DNA of 64,000 nucleotides from Nymphaea colorata. Lineage: Eukaryota; Streptophyta; Magnoliopsida; Nymphaeales; Nymphaeaceae. The translations under genes were made by a program, and so were the position numbers. Positions 46,102 through 58,339 of the stretch are shown piece after piece; position 1 is the stretch's first letter; every line of letters begins with the position of its first letter. The stretch lies in NCBI RefSeq assembly GCF_008831285.2, contig NC_045141.1, positions 3,737,224-3,801,223 of the forward strand, given 5' to 3'. The notes under the pieces are model-generated. The model had not been told where the DNA came from and did no database searches. It was given only the letters and a program-made list of their open reading frames with translations.

Positions 46102-46960
46102 TTACTTTGATGTACAGTAATAGTGGTTTGCCAAAATTGGGGGTTTCAAGATTAGAGGAACAAGAAAGTATTTCTTGATATTTTTAAATGATTGTTGGCA
46201 TTTAGGTCCCCATTCAAACTTAACCTTTTTTCTTAGGAGTTGATTAAACAGTTCACATCTCATGGCTAAATTGGAAATAAATCCTATAATTGATTGGATT
46301 TGACCTTGCAAACTGCACAACTCTTAGATTTGTTGGTGGTGGCATGTCAATGATTGTCTTTGCTTTAGCTGGTATATTTCAACCATTTTTTTGCTAATCA
46401 TCAACCCTATAAGTTTTTCAAATTCTACCCCAAACACACATTTTTGTAGGTTTAATCTAAGTTTGTATTGTAGGAGCCTTTCAAATATTTGAGAAATGAT
46501 ATTGATGTGATTTTCTCTTGTCTTTGACTTAATTAGAATATTATCAACAGAAACATATATAATGTCATGCATCTGATCATGAAATATGGTGGCTATTGCC
46601 CACTAATAAGTTACCATAGCGTTTTTCATCCCAAAAGGCATTGCTATATAGCATAAGGTTTCTCATGGGGTTGTAAATGAGCTTTTAGGTTAGTTGCAAG
46701 TTTCCAATTTAATTTGTTTATACCCAAAATATCTGTCTATGAAGGAGAACATTGCCCGACCTATGGATCCATCTACTAGCAAGTCAATGTTGCATAATGG
46801 ATAAACATCCTTGGGAGTTGTTTTACTCAAATCTCTGAAATTGATGCAGAAAAGAATTTTACCATTTTTCTTAGGAACTACAACGATGTTTGCTAATCAT
46901 TCAACATAGTTGATTGTCCAAATAGACTTTTAATGGGTCTTGGAGCCCTTCTTTGACTTG
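46102..46960 (-). pseudogene. gypsy reverse transcriptase remnant (Tat-like)
   Basis: In pol order on the minus strand: P-L-C-N-I-D-L-L-V-D and F-S-F-I-D-R-Y with the first palm Asp (about 46750-46800), P-F-G-M-K-N-A, then I-I-Y-V-S-V-D-N-I-L-I-K-S-K (46530-46570) where the YVDD box is damaged to SVDN, K-L-R-L-N-L-Q-K-C-V-F-G-V, and the connection L-Q-G-Q-I-Q-S-I-I-G-F-I-S. Stops and a frame change at 46320 make it non-functional. The K-C-V-F-G-V and L-Q-G-(R/Q)-I phrases are typical of the Tat branch. Confidence 0.85.
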
Positions 46961-49900
46961 TCCATCAAGTCTGGGGCCCAATTTTCATAGTTTTTGTTTA
47001 ATTGCCTGCATTCAAGGGTGGCCGGTGCTCGACTAGTTTGGTGTCAAGGCTTGGCATGTCTTTATAGGTCCATGTGAAAGCTTCTTGATGTTTTGTGCTC
47101 TTTTCCTCTGCAGAGAGATTAGTGCTAATTTGTAATATTTTTTGGCTTGTCTGTAATGCCTATGTTAATTTCCTCGATCAGACTATTACTAGAGGTGATG
47201 GTTGAGCTTGTTTTCCATCTGAGTGAGCTCCAGATATTCTATCTCTGAACTTTGAATTCATTTTTGCTAGTGAAGCTGATTGCTTTCCCCTAGATGCCAT
47301 CCAGAGTGAAGGAATGAAATTGTGAGATGAAAATATACATCTAAATGTAGGGTCATGACAAGGACCATTGTGGTAGGTTGACTCTGGTTGGTATGGTTCG
47401 GAGTCCAGATCAGCCTTGGCATTCACTAAAGAGAATGTGATCATAGGAAAATATGGCGTTTTAAGAGTCTATCTGGATACAAGGAAGTTGACTGCATTAG
47501 ATATTTGATAGAACTGATGTGAGACAAGATGAAGTTTCATTTTGTGCGATGATGAAAAAAACAATCATTTCCTAGAATTTCTATTGATTTAAAAAATAGT
47601 ATTGGACTCTTAACAAGCCTTCATTATACCAAGAGCAATGGTATTGGCCCTTGTAAAGTTTATCTAGGGTTTGGGGCTCTCTATTTCTCATTGTTCACCC
47701 ATCAATATATGAGGGATTATTGTCTGTTTCGGCACTAATGGAGGGATTTTTTAATCTACTTGGATGGTCGAGTTGTAAGGCTATATCTTAGACTAGGTCC
47801 CAGAAATAGCTTGGCAATGTGATGGCTGGAATTGTGTGTGGGTCCCACCTGGTGTGCCATCTGTTTGGACCATCCCTGGTCTTTCCTAGCAACTGTGTGT
47901 GGTCGAAGGAAAATTGTAAGCAAAGTAGAGAAATTAAGGTTTTGTTTGAAAATAGATTTTATGCGGATCAGCCATTTCTGTCACCTTTAACATGTGTAAT
48001 CAATCCAAGGTCTAGCTTTTCTCAAGCTTTGACAAGTTATTTTTCTTACATGCATGTTCAGGGATTGGAATTTGGATTAGAGTTTATTTTAACAAAATTG
48101 GGAATATTTCTGAATTTTGGAAATCGGAGAACTGAAATTTTGTATGGAATCTTTGGATTAATTCCAGATTGCAGTGAGTGATCTTTGATTTGGCCCAAAA
48201 ATTGGAATTTGAGAAATTGAAAATTTTGATCTTGGATAGGAAATTGAATTTTTGATTGCAATTAGGATTTGAAATTGAATGGAATTGAAATTGATTTTTT
48301 TTTTATGGAATTTGGGGTTGAAATTGGATTTTTGAATTAGAATTGAAATTGGATTTTTGAAAACAGGATTCAAGATTGAAATAAGATCTTTGAAATTGAA
48401 TTCTTGAATTGATAATTGCAAACTGAAGATTTGGACTAGATCTTACAAATTCATGAAATTGAAACTTATTTTTTAAACTAAAGGTTGGTTTTAGAGAATT
48501 GGATTTAGATTTTAGAGTTTGAAATTTCTAAGTTTGGGAATGACCCAAAATAGACCAATAATTTGGGATTTTGTACTTGATTTTTGGAAGTATTTGATTC
48601 CACTTGACTGGTGGGTTTGGAAATTGGAATCTAGGATTATCTTATTTTCAGCAACTTGATTTTGGGAATTTTGAACATGAAATTTGTTGGATTTGGGTTT
48701 GAAAAATGGTTTAGTTTTGGACAAAATCCAATCATGGATTTGAAATTGATTTTGAAGATGTTGGTTTTGGCAATCATTTTAGAAATGTGTTTTCGCGACA
48801 AAATAAGTGAGGTGCTCAAGTTTTTTTCTCACAATATGACTTGGTCACCATACTGACAACAACTTCACTCACTGAAATTTTGTGAAAGTGAGTTGTTACC
48901 TTTCTGAAGTGAGTGTGTATGTATGCATGCATGAAATAAACTATATGTTTATTCATGTTTCACTCAATTTCTCTCCATAAATAATTTTATTTGAATCTCA
49001 TGTTGGTCCACCTTAAAGGTGGAAATGTATGACGTCTCCAAGCTTATTCTTAGTATCAAGAAAAACTTTTTGGAGATAATGTCCATGGGTTTAATTTTGG
49101 AGAATTTGGTTTTGAAAATGGGAGACCAAAGTGAGTTTAGAACTGTGGTGAAGACCAATTTAGTGATCATTGTTTGGGAATTTTAGAAATTTTGAGAAAA
49201 ACCTTTTTTGTTTTTTGGTTGAGGAAATTTTGTAAATTTCCCTGGAATTGGCTCTTGGGTTTGATTTAGGAATGAGACAAGTTGATTTCAACTTCTCTTT
49301 GACATAAAGTGTAGATAAAGTAGGTTTCTTAGATCAAAAACCTAACATTTGAAAATTCTTCATATTGAGTCTAGAGAAATTTTAAAGGTTGGCATTTTGT
49401 AAGATTGTTTTTGAGATGAAAATTGTTTGGCTTTTCATATAATTTATTTGAAAATGGTGGGATATTAGAAAATTCATTTTTCCAAAGGATTCTTGACTCT
49501 AGGGGTTTCGGATTTGGCCAAAAACACTTGTTTTGGATCTAAGAGCATCTTTTGAAACCCAATTAGATGAGCTTGTTTAATAAGACTTTTAAAAACATTG
49601 ATATTTCTAAAAAATTCAGAAATGAGATAAGTTTGATATGAGCCATTTTGTTTTGATTTGTTCCATTTTAAGGTGGATATATTCATGGATTGAGTAGATC
49701 CAATCTTTGATGGAATCATTTTGTGAGATTATGAGATTCAATCCATCATACATTCAAGATAACAGCCATGCTTCATTCTTCTTTCTCTCTTTGCATTCAT
49801 TCATTCAAATACATAGATGAAAGGATGACATTCTTACCCAAACCATGGTAATATTCCTCCAATATCGTATGAATATGATTTTTTTAAATCAGAGTTTGAA

Positions 49901-50182
49901 AATATCATTTTTTGATTTTTGGAAAAACAGAATTTAGTTCAAATAGGTTTGGATGATCATGGGAATGCAAGCACATGTGCATTAACATGTACATTATCTT
50001 TGTATTGACTTAGCTGGACATTATTCCCAGCTTTTAGAAATAAAAGAAATCCCAACCCAAACCCACAATTCATTTACCATCTCCTTTCGTCATTCACTTG
50101 AAGAGGCATGCATAGAATATCCATCATTTCTAGCAAGGTAATGCTTAGAAACATGTCACAAATTGTCATGTATGAGGTTTAC
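46961..50182. other. Tat-like gag/leader region, not readable
   Basis: Should hold gag, protease and the 5' leader of the Tat-like element. No gag or protease motif is clear. 48050-48620 is a run of short diverged repeats around GAAATTGAATTTTTGAATTG. Isolated frames show no domain. Confidence 0.55.
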
Positions 50183-52304
50183 TGTTTTGGAGCAGCAAAA
50201 GAGGGTTGCCATTCTTGAGTTAAATGGCTTGGCAAAGACTTCAAACCATAAGACTGGTTATGATCTTCACCACAGTGATGAATCACCAACGTTTGATAGG
50301 CTGGAAATCAAGATGCTGGTTTTAATTGAAAACCAGAAATGAAACCAATTGATTTGGGTGTTAGGATGTTAAAAACCAAGGGTATTCAAACCCTAGTTTT
50401 TAACATGGTAGGAAGAGGTGTTGAGCATCACCAAGGCTGCTGTAAGGAAGGCCATGGTGGAATCATTCTGCTCTGTTAGCAGCCAGCCACTTTGTTGCTG
50501 CTAAATGAGACTCATTCTTTTTTGAAAAAGTTATGCATGCATGTCAATATAATTAATCTTCATGCAATTTGGAGTGATTACCGGCCTGATTTTCTGAAAA
50601 TTTTGATGCATAGTTGACCTTGGATTGATGTCCAAAACAGAGCAAAATAAGGTGCCGAGTTGGCTAAATTTTGGTGGAGTCCGATTTGAAGACTCTTTGA
50701 GAAAGTGATTGGCTAGGCTAAAATGCCTAGGAAGGGGGAGTGACTAGGCTGAGTCGCTTTTAGTAGAAACTCCTAGGCTCACCCGGCCGCGCTGTGATGC
50801 CTTCAATGGAGAAGTCAGCTAGAGCAGGGGTGCCTAGATGAGTTAGATTTTGAGCTGAGTTGAGAACACCTACCTAATGCAGTTTGGAGGCAGGGGTCAG
50901 CTGGAATAGGAGCTGCCTTTGAGTTTGGATGGAAGACGCCTTGGGCTGAGCTCAAGATGACGCCAAACTAATGACCTCTTAGGCTGGAGGGGCTTGCATC
51001 CAAGGCTGACGTCTTCTTCTTGATGCTTGTTGCAGCTATGGAGCCAAGAGGCTGTTGGCTGGAGCAAGAGAGCTTGGAGATAGTTTGGGAGCTAGAAAAT
51101 AGGGACTTGAGAGCTTGGGGAGCTTGAGAGGGAATGCAATGCAGAAGTGGCGTGGAAGCTTGAGTGAGCTTGAGCTTGAGAGAGATGTCCAGCCTTCTAA
51201 GGATTTGCTAAGGGTGGTTTATACAGGCACCAAGTCATAGTGACTTGGAGGTAGAAAATTCAATCTCCTTGTTTTTGTTATAGAAGCAAGGGCTGCATGC
51301 AAGAAGCACCTTCTTCCCTGCCAATGAGCTATCTCAATTTGGCTTTCTTGTCTATCTTGCCTACCTTGAGAATCAAGCAAGCATAGAGGGAGGGGCTGTC
51401 TCTTCGTCTCAGCCATAAAGATTTGGTCCTTGACCAGCTAGTTGGATTCAAATGAGAAAGAAAAGGAAGGGGGAACACCTTCAATGATTGATTCCCCTTC
51501 CAGTTGAACCAGTTAGGGGGGGACGTCCAAATGGGGCTGTCCCTTTTTTTCAAATTAAAAAATACTTGTTCAAATTCCTTGACTTTGAAACTAGAAAAGG
51601 GGGAGTAAGTCTTTTTGAACTTTACCTCTTGCATTTTTAGCAATTCTTGATGAGGATGAAGAAGGATGTATTCTTGGAATGCCTCCTTGGTTTTTCACTA
51701 TTTTGAAAAAACAATTAGTTAATTTTAAAAAAAAAATTAATAGAGTGTGTTCGCTTGAGCCACCTTTTATTAGGTTGTTCTAGATCATGGCTGATCTAGT
51801 CCCAAGCACTTTGTCATGACACATTGAGGTTAAAAGAGTATTTCGACTCGTTTGAATTGGGAATGGATTAACTCGGTTGTGTTTAATTCGAGTTAAATCC
51901 GGATTATGATTCTTCTGAATTTTTTTAAGAAAATTGAGAAATCATCTCTCTAAGCGATTCATTCCTAAATTTTTCTAGAGAGAGAAAGAGAGAGGGAGAG
52001 TCACACCAACTTAATTTCTATCTTTTTGTTAGAATACAATTTTAATCTTCATTAACAAGAACTTTAATCTTGATTGATAATTTAAGTTTTAGATTTTGAT
52101 TTGCATTTATCTCAAACTTAATCTTAGAATTTTGTCTAAATTTGACAAAAATCTTAAATTTTTGAAATTCATTGAATTTTTGTGGGTAGTTCCAAAACTT
52201 GATCTAGAATTGGATTAGGTGGACATCGACTCTAGTATGAGACTTTCTTGAAAATTTTGAACAATGCCATTGAGAAAAATTTTAGAAAATGTGAGGTATA
52301 AACA
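50183..52304 (-). repeat. 5' LTR of the Tat-like element
   Basis: About 2.1 kb, the fuller of the two LTRs. A fragment of the same LTR family is at 8655-9040. Confidence 0.8.
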
Positions 52305-53069
52305 ATATTGTTAATATGTATTTACCCTATCTAATTAATTTGTATGCCCTTCAAGTAGCAATACACACAAGTTCACTCGACCTTTGTTCATGCAATCTAA
52401 GAAATAGCTCAAATCACAAGATAACAACGAATGTTGGGCCAACCTATTGAAAATATGTAGAATATTTGAGGAGTTACATCAGTATATAGGCACGTGATCC
52501 TACTGTTCTGCCACTACTATATCATAATTTTTTTGAGCTACCATCATTATTCAAGATAGATCTATGGTTGCATGTATAGATATGTAATATTTTCATTAGA
52601 ATTATTATATGAAAACATGATAAGTGTGAATTTCCCCCAGAAAAAACACCTCTACAAAAGTGGATTATGTATGAATGTGCATACCTACACAGGTATTGAA
52701 GGCATGAGTGTAGAAAAATATTCAAACTACCTGCACGTCCTTACATTAATCCAAAAGCAGGAATTCATTAATAAGCACAACATTTGACAAGATCATTGGG
52801 AGTCAATTAGAAACTACTTTACTGAATATAAGTTGAAGGCATGTATATGTCATGTATCTTAATGGGTTTTCTATGTAAAGAAAGCATTACAAAGTATATG
52901 TGCTTTCGTGTTTCAGGAAATTAGCAAAAACATGCACATGCACGTCCTAAACAGAAATATTTGTACACAATAGGCACACAGAGTTTTGCACATTTCAAAG
53001 AGAATGGGTAAATGTTATGTGTGTTCATGTATGATATGACTGACTGATAAGTTATGTTTCAATGTACAG
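52305..53069. other. spacer, perhaps CACTA interior
   Basis: No gene recognised. It may belong to the CACTA element whose exons follow, but its 5' end was not found. Confidence 0.45.
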
Positions 53070-53535
53070 TTTGGTGAAAGCTCAGAACAGCCATCACATG
53101 CTGAGTTGTTCATTACTATTAGAACTAATAAGAATCCAAACTGCTCAAACCCTAAAACCAATAGTGTCATTGTAAGTCTCACTTGAATAATTACATTCTT
53201 TTATCTTAGCAATTATAAATAGTTACATTATTCATGATATATTTTATTATATTTATTAAGATCAACTAAAAGAACAATGCCAAACATTGCATAAAGGGTT
53301 GCAAGATATGCCAAGAAATAATGACGTCCATTCCCAGGTGACAGAACAAAAGAGACATGGTAGAGTACGGATGATGGAGCTTGGTGTCAGTCCTTCTCAG
53401 TTCGGTTCAGCCTCTAACACAGGCATCATACGTGCCCTAAAAAAACAAAATGCATTACTCAAAGATAAAGTTTCTATGCTTGAGTCTCAAATACTGCATT
53501 GCAAGAATTTCAAGTTTAGGTTACTTAGCTTATGA
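53070..53535 (+). pseudogene. CACTA (En/Spm) transposase-associated protein, two C-terminal exons
   Basis: Exon 53070-53171 (after ACAG, before GTAAGT) encodes E-Q-P-S-H-A-E-L-F-I-T-I-R-T-N-K, and the second exon, about 53261-53535, encodes G-R-V-R-M-M-E-L-G-V-S-P-S-Q-F followed by a short coiled coil L-K-K-Q-N-A-L-L-K-D-K-V. This order matches the C-terminus of the plant Ptta/En/Spm transposase family. The phase between the two exons is off by one base with the visible acceptor, so one site is mutated or mis-chosen. N-terminal exons are missing. A likely 3' UTR and CACTA subterminal repeats follow. Confidence 0.65.
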
Positions 53536-53980
53536 CACAACAACTTAGTGGTTCCAGTTATGTAAAAATTTATGTAATGAGTTCCATTTGTTAAACTTCA
53601 TTCTTGATCGTCCTAACGTGCTTTCTTAATTTCATTGTAGGTTTGTTGACACCATCAAACTTTGCACAATTTCCACTTCAATGATGATTGTGGGAGCAAT
53701 TTTTGCTCTTACTTTTAGGCTATAGCACCTTGTATATGTACATAACTTCAAACTTTCATTATTGCATTTTTGTAACTTTGAACTTCAGTTAGTCAGTTGT
53801 TGTGTTATATATATTTGTTTAGTTGTGAGCATGTAACTGTTTGGATGGCTTTATTGTAAGAAGGTTTATATTTGCATATGTATTTCTGATTTATCGAACT
53901 TATGTCAATCGTGAATTAAGAAAAAAAAATTAACAATTCTTTGCCAATGCATGGAATTGTATCAATAAATATTATTACCA
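53536..53980 (+). other. CACTA 3' UTR-like sequence
   Basis: AT-rich with no frames, between the last transposase exon and the subterminal repeats. Confidence 0.45.
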
Positions 53981-53984
53981 ACAT

Positions 53985-54317
53985 CGTGCCAAATGTCAGT
54001 TAACGTATTACCAACGTTAGGGAGCATGTCGATACAATTTTTACTGACATCTAGCTGATGTCGACGAAAATTACTACCGACGTCCATCAACATGTTGGTA
54101 AAAGTCTTTATCACCAATGTCTCAGTAAATGTGTACTAAACTATGTTTAAGACACATTGGTTAAGAAGTCTACACCGACACACTCAGTGATGCGTGTCTC
54201 GGAAATGTCGGTGATAGTTTGTACCGACATTCTCTTCACTGATGATCTTTAAAGACGTTGAGAAAAGTTTTACCGACCTTTTTTGGCTGTCAATGAATTT
54301 TTTCTTTTGTATGGCAT
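53985..54317. repeat. CACTA subterminal repeat region
   Basis: At least ten copies, in both orientations, of a unit like ACCGACATT / ATGTCGGTA with variants (ACCAACGTTA, ACTGACATCT). This is typical of transposase-binding subterminal repeats in CACTA elements. It runs into TTTTTTCTTTTGTATGG, a degenerate form of the TTTTCTTGTAGTG terminus. Confidence 0.72.
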
Positions 54318-55689
54318 GAACAGCCATGCATCTTGACTATGCTGATCTATGTCAAGTTTTAGTGATTTCTAAAGAGGAATCCATAGAGGAACATGCCATC
54401 CATGGCTGTTATTTTAATCCTATGATCTTTAAAGAAGATCAGCTGGATTTTCTTCAAGATTTGCCTCTTTAAGATAGGTTTTAGAAATTAGAAGAGCCTG
54501 TCCATCTGGTCAGCTCTTGTCTGCTTCTCTTAGAAAGATAGGATCAGCTTCATGGTGTCTTTTTTTTTTTTTTTTTGAAAAGGAAATTGGAGAGCATGCC
54601 TAGGTTGGTTGACTCTTGATCTTTTTTTCTTTTTAGCTTTGCTTTAATTAAAAGTAGGAAGGGAGGGCACGCCTGCTAGAGGCTGCACTTCCAATAGTCC
54701 TTGGAAGTAGATTACTGCGATTTTCGTAAATCACACTGAGCTAAGAAAGAGAGTGAAAGAAAGTGTATGGGTGGCGCTCTAACCTGTCCCTCTAAGTTAG
54801 TTCTGCTTGAGCTAACTTAGATTCATTCTTTTTTTTTTGGGAATCCTACTTGAGGAGGTCAAACTGGGCTCTTGATTGAGCTTACCCAAGAACCTCTTTT
54901 CTCAAGAGAGAATGAAGGAGAGCACGTTACAAGACAATGGCTCTTGGATTGAATTTTTGGAAAATTTTCAGCTTGATTGAGCTGGTTATACATTTAATTT
55001 AGAACCATCCATAGTGGTCTAGAAAAGCACGCCCAAATGGGCTGCTTTAATTAGAAAACTTAGAAAGTGCACCAGCTTTAAGTGAGCTGGTTTTTGAAAA
55101 TAACTTGAAGGCAAAGACACACCAAAAAGGCAATTTCTTTTGATTGAATGCCAAGTTTGATTGAATTAAAATAAGAAATGAGTGATCTCATTAGAATGAC
55201 TCTAGAAGGGAGAAGCCTGCACGTGTAGGATTTTTCCTTTAATTGTGCTGCATCTAGTTTTGGTGATTTTTTTTTAAGGGAAAGAGAATTGTCTTCAAAT
55301 TCTCATTAACCATTTTCTTAATTGGCTTTTAAATAAGAGAATCTAATTTACAACTTAGAAATTTTGAATCAGATGCCATGGTGACTATATGGGATCTATC
55401 TAGTCCATGCGACTTCGACTAGACTTTTGACAATTTTTTTTTTCCAAAACATAGATTTTATCTTGTTCTGAATATTTCTAGCGAGTGTGCATCAACTTGA
55501 TTAACTTTTCAATGAGTACAATTTAATTTTACAGTGAATTGATTTTTTTTATTTGTTTGAGTCAGATCATGCGACCACATACTTTGAATTGTATAAATGG
55601 ACTTGAGTTTACCTCAAGTTAGGGTTTTTGACATGGACATTTTAGTCCAGAGTTCTTGTAACATGGAAATTGTCTAAATTAACATTTAA
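54318..55689. other. diverged repeat DNA, perhaps body of a Tat-like LTR
   Basis: Phrases such as CACGCCCAAATGGGCTG recall the Tat-like LTR, but alignment by eye is patchy. No gene. Confidence 0.4.
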
Positions 55690-55979
55690 TCTTTGTTAAG
55701 ACTACGAATTTGAATCCTAATTGAAAAGAAATTTTGAATCCCGAACTTAGCTCCTTGGCATTGGCTTGAATTGATTCTAGAACTTCATTTATTTCTGAAA
55801 GAATTTTGTTCAAATTTGACAAGAATGTTGATTTTGGAATTGATAATTCAGTGTGCATTTAGAGCTAAAATTGTAAATGATTCCTAGACTCTGGACGAGG
55901 AGTTGGGTTGGGTGGACATCTGGCTTCAAATTTTGCTTGAATTGTTTCTAAAGTTGCCACTAATAAATATTTGAGAAAT
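55690..55979. repeat. end of a Tat-like LTR, interrupted by copia
   Basis: Matches the end of the LTRs at 39.7 and 52.2 kb (GGGTTGGGTGGACATC, then GCCACTAATAAATATTTGAGAAAT). The last few bases appear after the copia element at 60963-60975 (TTGGGTGTTAACA). Confidence 0.65.
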
Positions 55980-56396
55980 TGTGAAAGAGGGAAGCAAGAG
56001 ACAAGTTTTTTACGTGGTTCAGTGAAGCACACCTACGTCCACGAGAGAGGCTCTTCCACCGTGTGTGGGTGGAGAGATTCTTTCCACTATTTATAATGTT
56101 ACACATTAATCTTCTCCTTGATTTTAGGAGAGGTTACATAATTGCTCTTATGAGCTGTACACAAATGTTTGATGGGGGTAGCGGTTTGGGATTGGCTTTC
56201 CTTGTTGGGTTGTTTCTCTTCTGGATCGTTATCCTCATTTGTAACCATAGCTCGTTTTCCTTTATCATCATATTCTTTAGTAAATGACATGCTGATTCCG
56301 CATTTTGTGTAACTGATTATATCCTTTATCACTGATTTAGCATCTGGCATAATCTTCATTCTAGCTGGTTGCTGATTATATCCCTTTACCGTTTCA
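55980..56396 (-). repeat. 3' LTR of the second copia element
   Basis: 417 bp, TGTGAAAGAG to CCGTTTCA on the plus strand. Confidence 0.92.
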
Positions 56397-56410
56397 TCCC
56401 CCCTCAAACT
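56397..56410 (-). other. polypurine tract of the second copia element
   Basis: TCCCCCCTC on the plus strand, i.e. GAGGGGGGA next to the LTR. Confidence 0.85.
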
Positions 56411-56639
56411 GGGCGGGGCTTTGGTCAGGCCCAGTTTGTCTCTAAGTGAATTAAAGGAATTGATGGATAATACCTTGGTGAATATATCAGCAAGTTATTG
56501 AGATGAAGGTACAAATTGTGTGGTAAGTTGACCGATCGCAACTTTTTCACGAAGGAAGTGAATCTAATTCAATGTGATTCATCCGAGAGTGGAAAACTGG
56601 CTTGATAGAAACCTATAGGGCAGACATATTATCACAATA

Positions 56640-57157
56640 TAGGGTTGGAGCACAGGTCAAATATATGCCAAAGTCTTTCAAGATATATGTAATCCATGTA
56701 AGTTCAGCGGTTGTAGAGGCCATAGACCTATACTCAGCTTCAGTCGTGGATCGTGCAACAATGGGTTGTTTCTTCGCTGTCCAAGATATATAATTGGTGT
56801 CGATGAAAGTGCAGTACCCAGTAGTTGAGCATCGAGTGTCATGACATCCCGCCCAGTCAGAATTAGATAAGGCATGAAGCCAAAAATCATTCTGCGGAGG
56901 GAGAGAACAGCCATCAGAAATAGTTCATGAATGTAGCGGAGTATACGATTGACAAGCTGGAAATGACTATTCTTCGGTGTCTGCATATATTGACTAACAT
57001 AATTAACACTGAATGATATGTCTAGCCTTGTAAATGTCAAGTACTGTAGCCCCCCAACCAGACTCCGAAATAATGTTTGATCTGAAAAGACTTCATCATC
57101 AACAGGAGTTTGATAATGTTGAACCAAAGGTGTGATCACAGGTTTACAGCCAAGCAA
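56640..57157 (-). pseudogene. copia RT tail and RNase H remnant
   Basis: Starts L-F-R-S-L-V-G-G-L-Q-Y-L-T-F-T-R-L-D-I-S-F-S-V-N, the conserved end of copia RT, then shifts frame into RNase H: the other frame gives D-W-A-G-C-D and S-K-K-Q at about 56775-56870. In one frame the sequence is scrambled (G-F-M-P-Y-L-I-L-T-G-R-D-V-M), which shows the frameshift at about 56920. Follows the RT block directly. Confidence 0.8.
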
Positions 57158-57199
57158 GTTCGCATGTGCGAGTAGACTGAGGTGTAACGTTTTTTATTT

Positions 57200-58259
57200 A
57201 AGAAGAGTACAAATCTGGTCTTAAGCACTTCTACTCCTAAGAAGTGATGGAGATATCCAACATCTTTCATGGAAAACTGAATACTTAACTCTTTGACAAA
57301 TTGTTGAAGGATACTATTGTTGCACGTTAATATGATGTCATCAACATAAAGAAGGAAAAAAATTGTACCTTGAGCTTCTTGATAGACAAACAGGGAAGAG
57401 TTGGATATGCTAGCATAGAAGCCTTTTGTTAATAAGAATGAACCAAAGCGATCGTACCAAGCTCGAAGAGCCTGGCAAAGTCCGTATAAAGCCTGGTGAA
57501 GAAGCAGACATGTGTGGGTTTGGAAGGATCAACAAACCCTGGTAGTTGTTCAATGAAGATAGTTTGATCCAAGTTGTCATGGAGGAATGCATTTTTGACG
57601 TCAAGCTGTTTAATCTCCCAATGATTAGTCAAGGCAATAGTAAGAACAATGCGAATCGTAGCTGGTTTGATAACGGGAGAGAAGGTTTCCATAAAATCAA
57701 TCCTTGGAATTTGATTGAACTCTCAAGCTACCAGCCTTGCCTTTAAGCGTTCCAAAGTACCATCGCTTTTTAATTTGGTTTTAAAAACCCAGCGCATGCT
57801 AACCACATTCATATGTGGTTGTCAAGGAACTAGTGTCCAAGTTTGACAATGGTGAAGGGCATGTAGTTCTTCCTTCATCGCCGCCACCCAACCATCATGC
57901 AGTAAGGCATCTTTCACTGTTTTTGGTTCGAGCGGAATATTCATAGTAACAAAATAGCGAGGATTAGGTTTAGCAATATCATCATTTGCTCGAGTGATCA
58001 TAGCATGAGAATTTGATGAAGAATGAGTGGATGCAATATGGAGATCCCTCGTTGGTATGGTGGCATTTTGGAATGAAGGCGATGGTGCAGGTATAGGACA
58101 TTGGAGGCTCGCTTGAGGCAGAAGCTCATTAGAAGAAGATATTGAGTCAGCGGCAATAGGGGATAGCACTGCTTGTTGATGCGTGGAGAATTCGGGAGAA
58201 GCCGGGGCAGGAGAACTAGCTGGTAACACTTCTTGAGTTGGGAGCTCTTCATGATGCAT
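57200..58259 (-). pseudogene. copia reverse transcriptase, active-site motif intact
   Basis: Blocks: 57822-58259 (acidic/Ser-rich linker, then D-G-W-V-A-A-M-K-E-E-L-H-A-L and T-W-T-L-V-P), 57429-57692 (M-E-T-F-S-P-V-I-K, Q-L-D-V-K-N-A-F-L-H, E-Q-L-P-G-F) and 57200-57420 (F-F-L-L-Y-V-D-D-I-I-L-T-C at about 57330-57365, then L-H-H-F-L-G-V-E). Frameshifts at about 57690-57820 and 57430-57480 break the protein. Domain order and spacing are normal. Confidence 0.88.
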
Positions 58260-58339
58260 ACAAGTGGAAGATCCAACAGTGAGCTGCCTATCATCCGGAC
58301 TTTGAATATTATTAGGGGGCTCGGTCCAATCCTTGAATG

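Larger units (their letters stand above)
37698..52304 (-). mobile_element. Ty3/gypsy element, probably Tat/Ogre lineage, with nested insertions
   Basis: Long direct repeats (37698-39877 and 50183-52304) flank minus-strand gypsy pol pieces in the right order: RT (46.1-46.96 kb), RNase H (about 45.2-45.96 kb), integrase zinc region (44.9-45.2 kb) and integrase C-terminus (40.9-41.3 kb). RT motifs resemble the Tat/Ogre/Retand branch. All coding parts have stops and frameshifts. Boundaries are approximate: LTR ends begin TG, but the 3' ends are eroded and no exact target duplication is visible (GACAA left, possibly AACAA right). It hosts two hAT elements and one chromovirus derivative. Confidence 0.8.

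Noticed and set aside
48058-48421. Asn/Ile/Phe-rich minus-strand frames
   Set aside because: Translations of the short AATTGAAATT repeats in the gypsy leader.
37693-52309. 5-bp target duplication for the Tat-like element
   Set aside because: GACAA on the left and AACAA on the right would match only if the LTR ended in TA instead of CA; not safe to claim.
52513-52530. CACTAC as the 5' terminus of the CACTA element
   Set aside because: Only six bases match and no subterminal repeats follow it.
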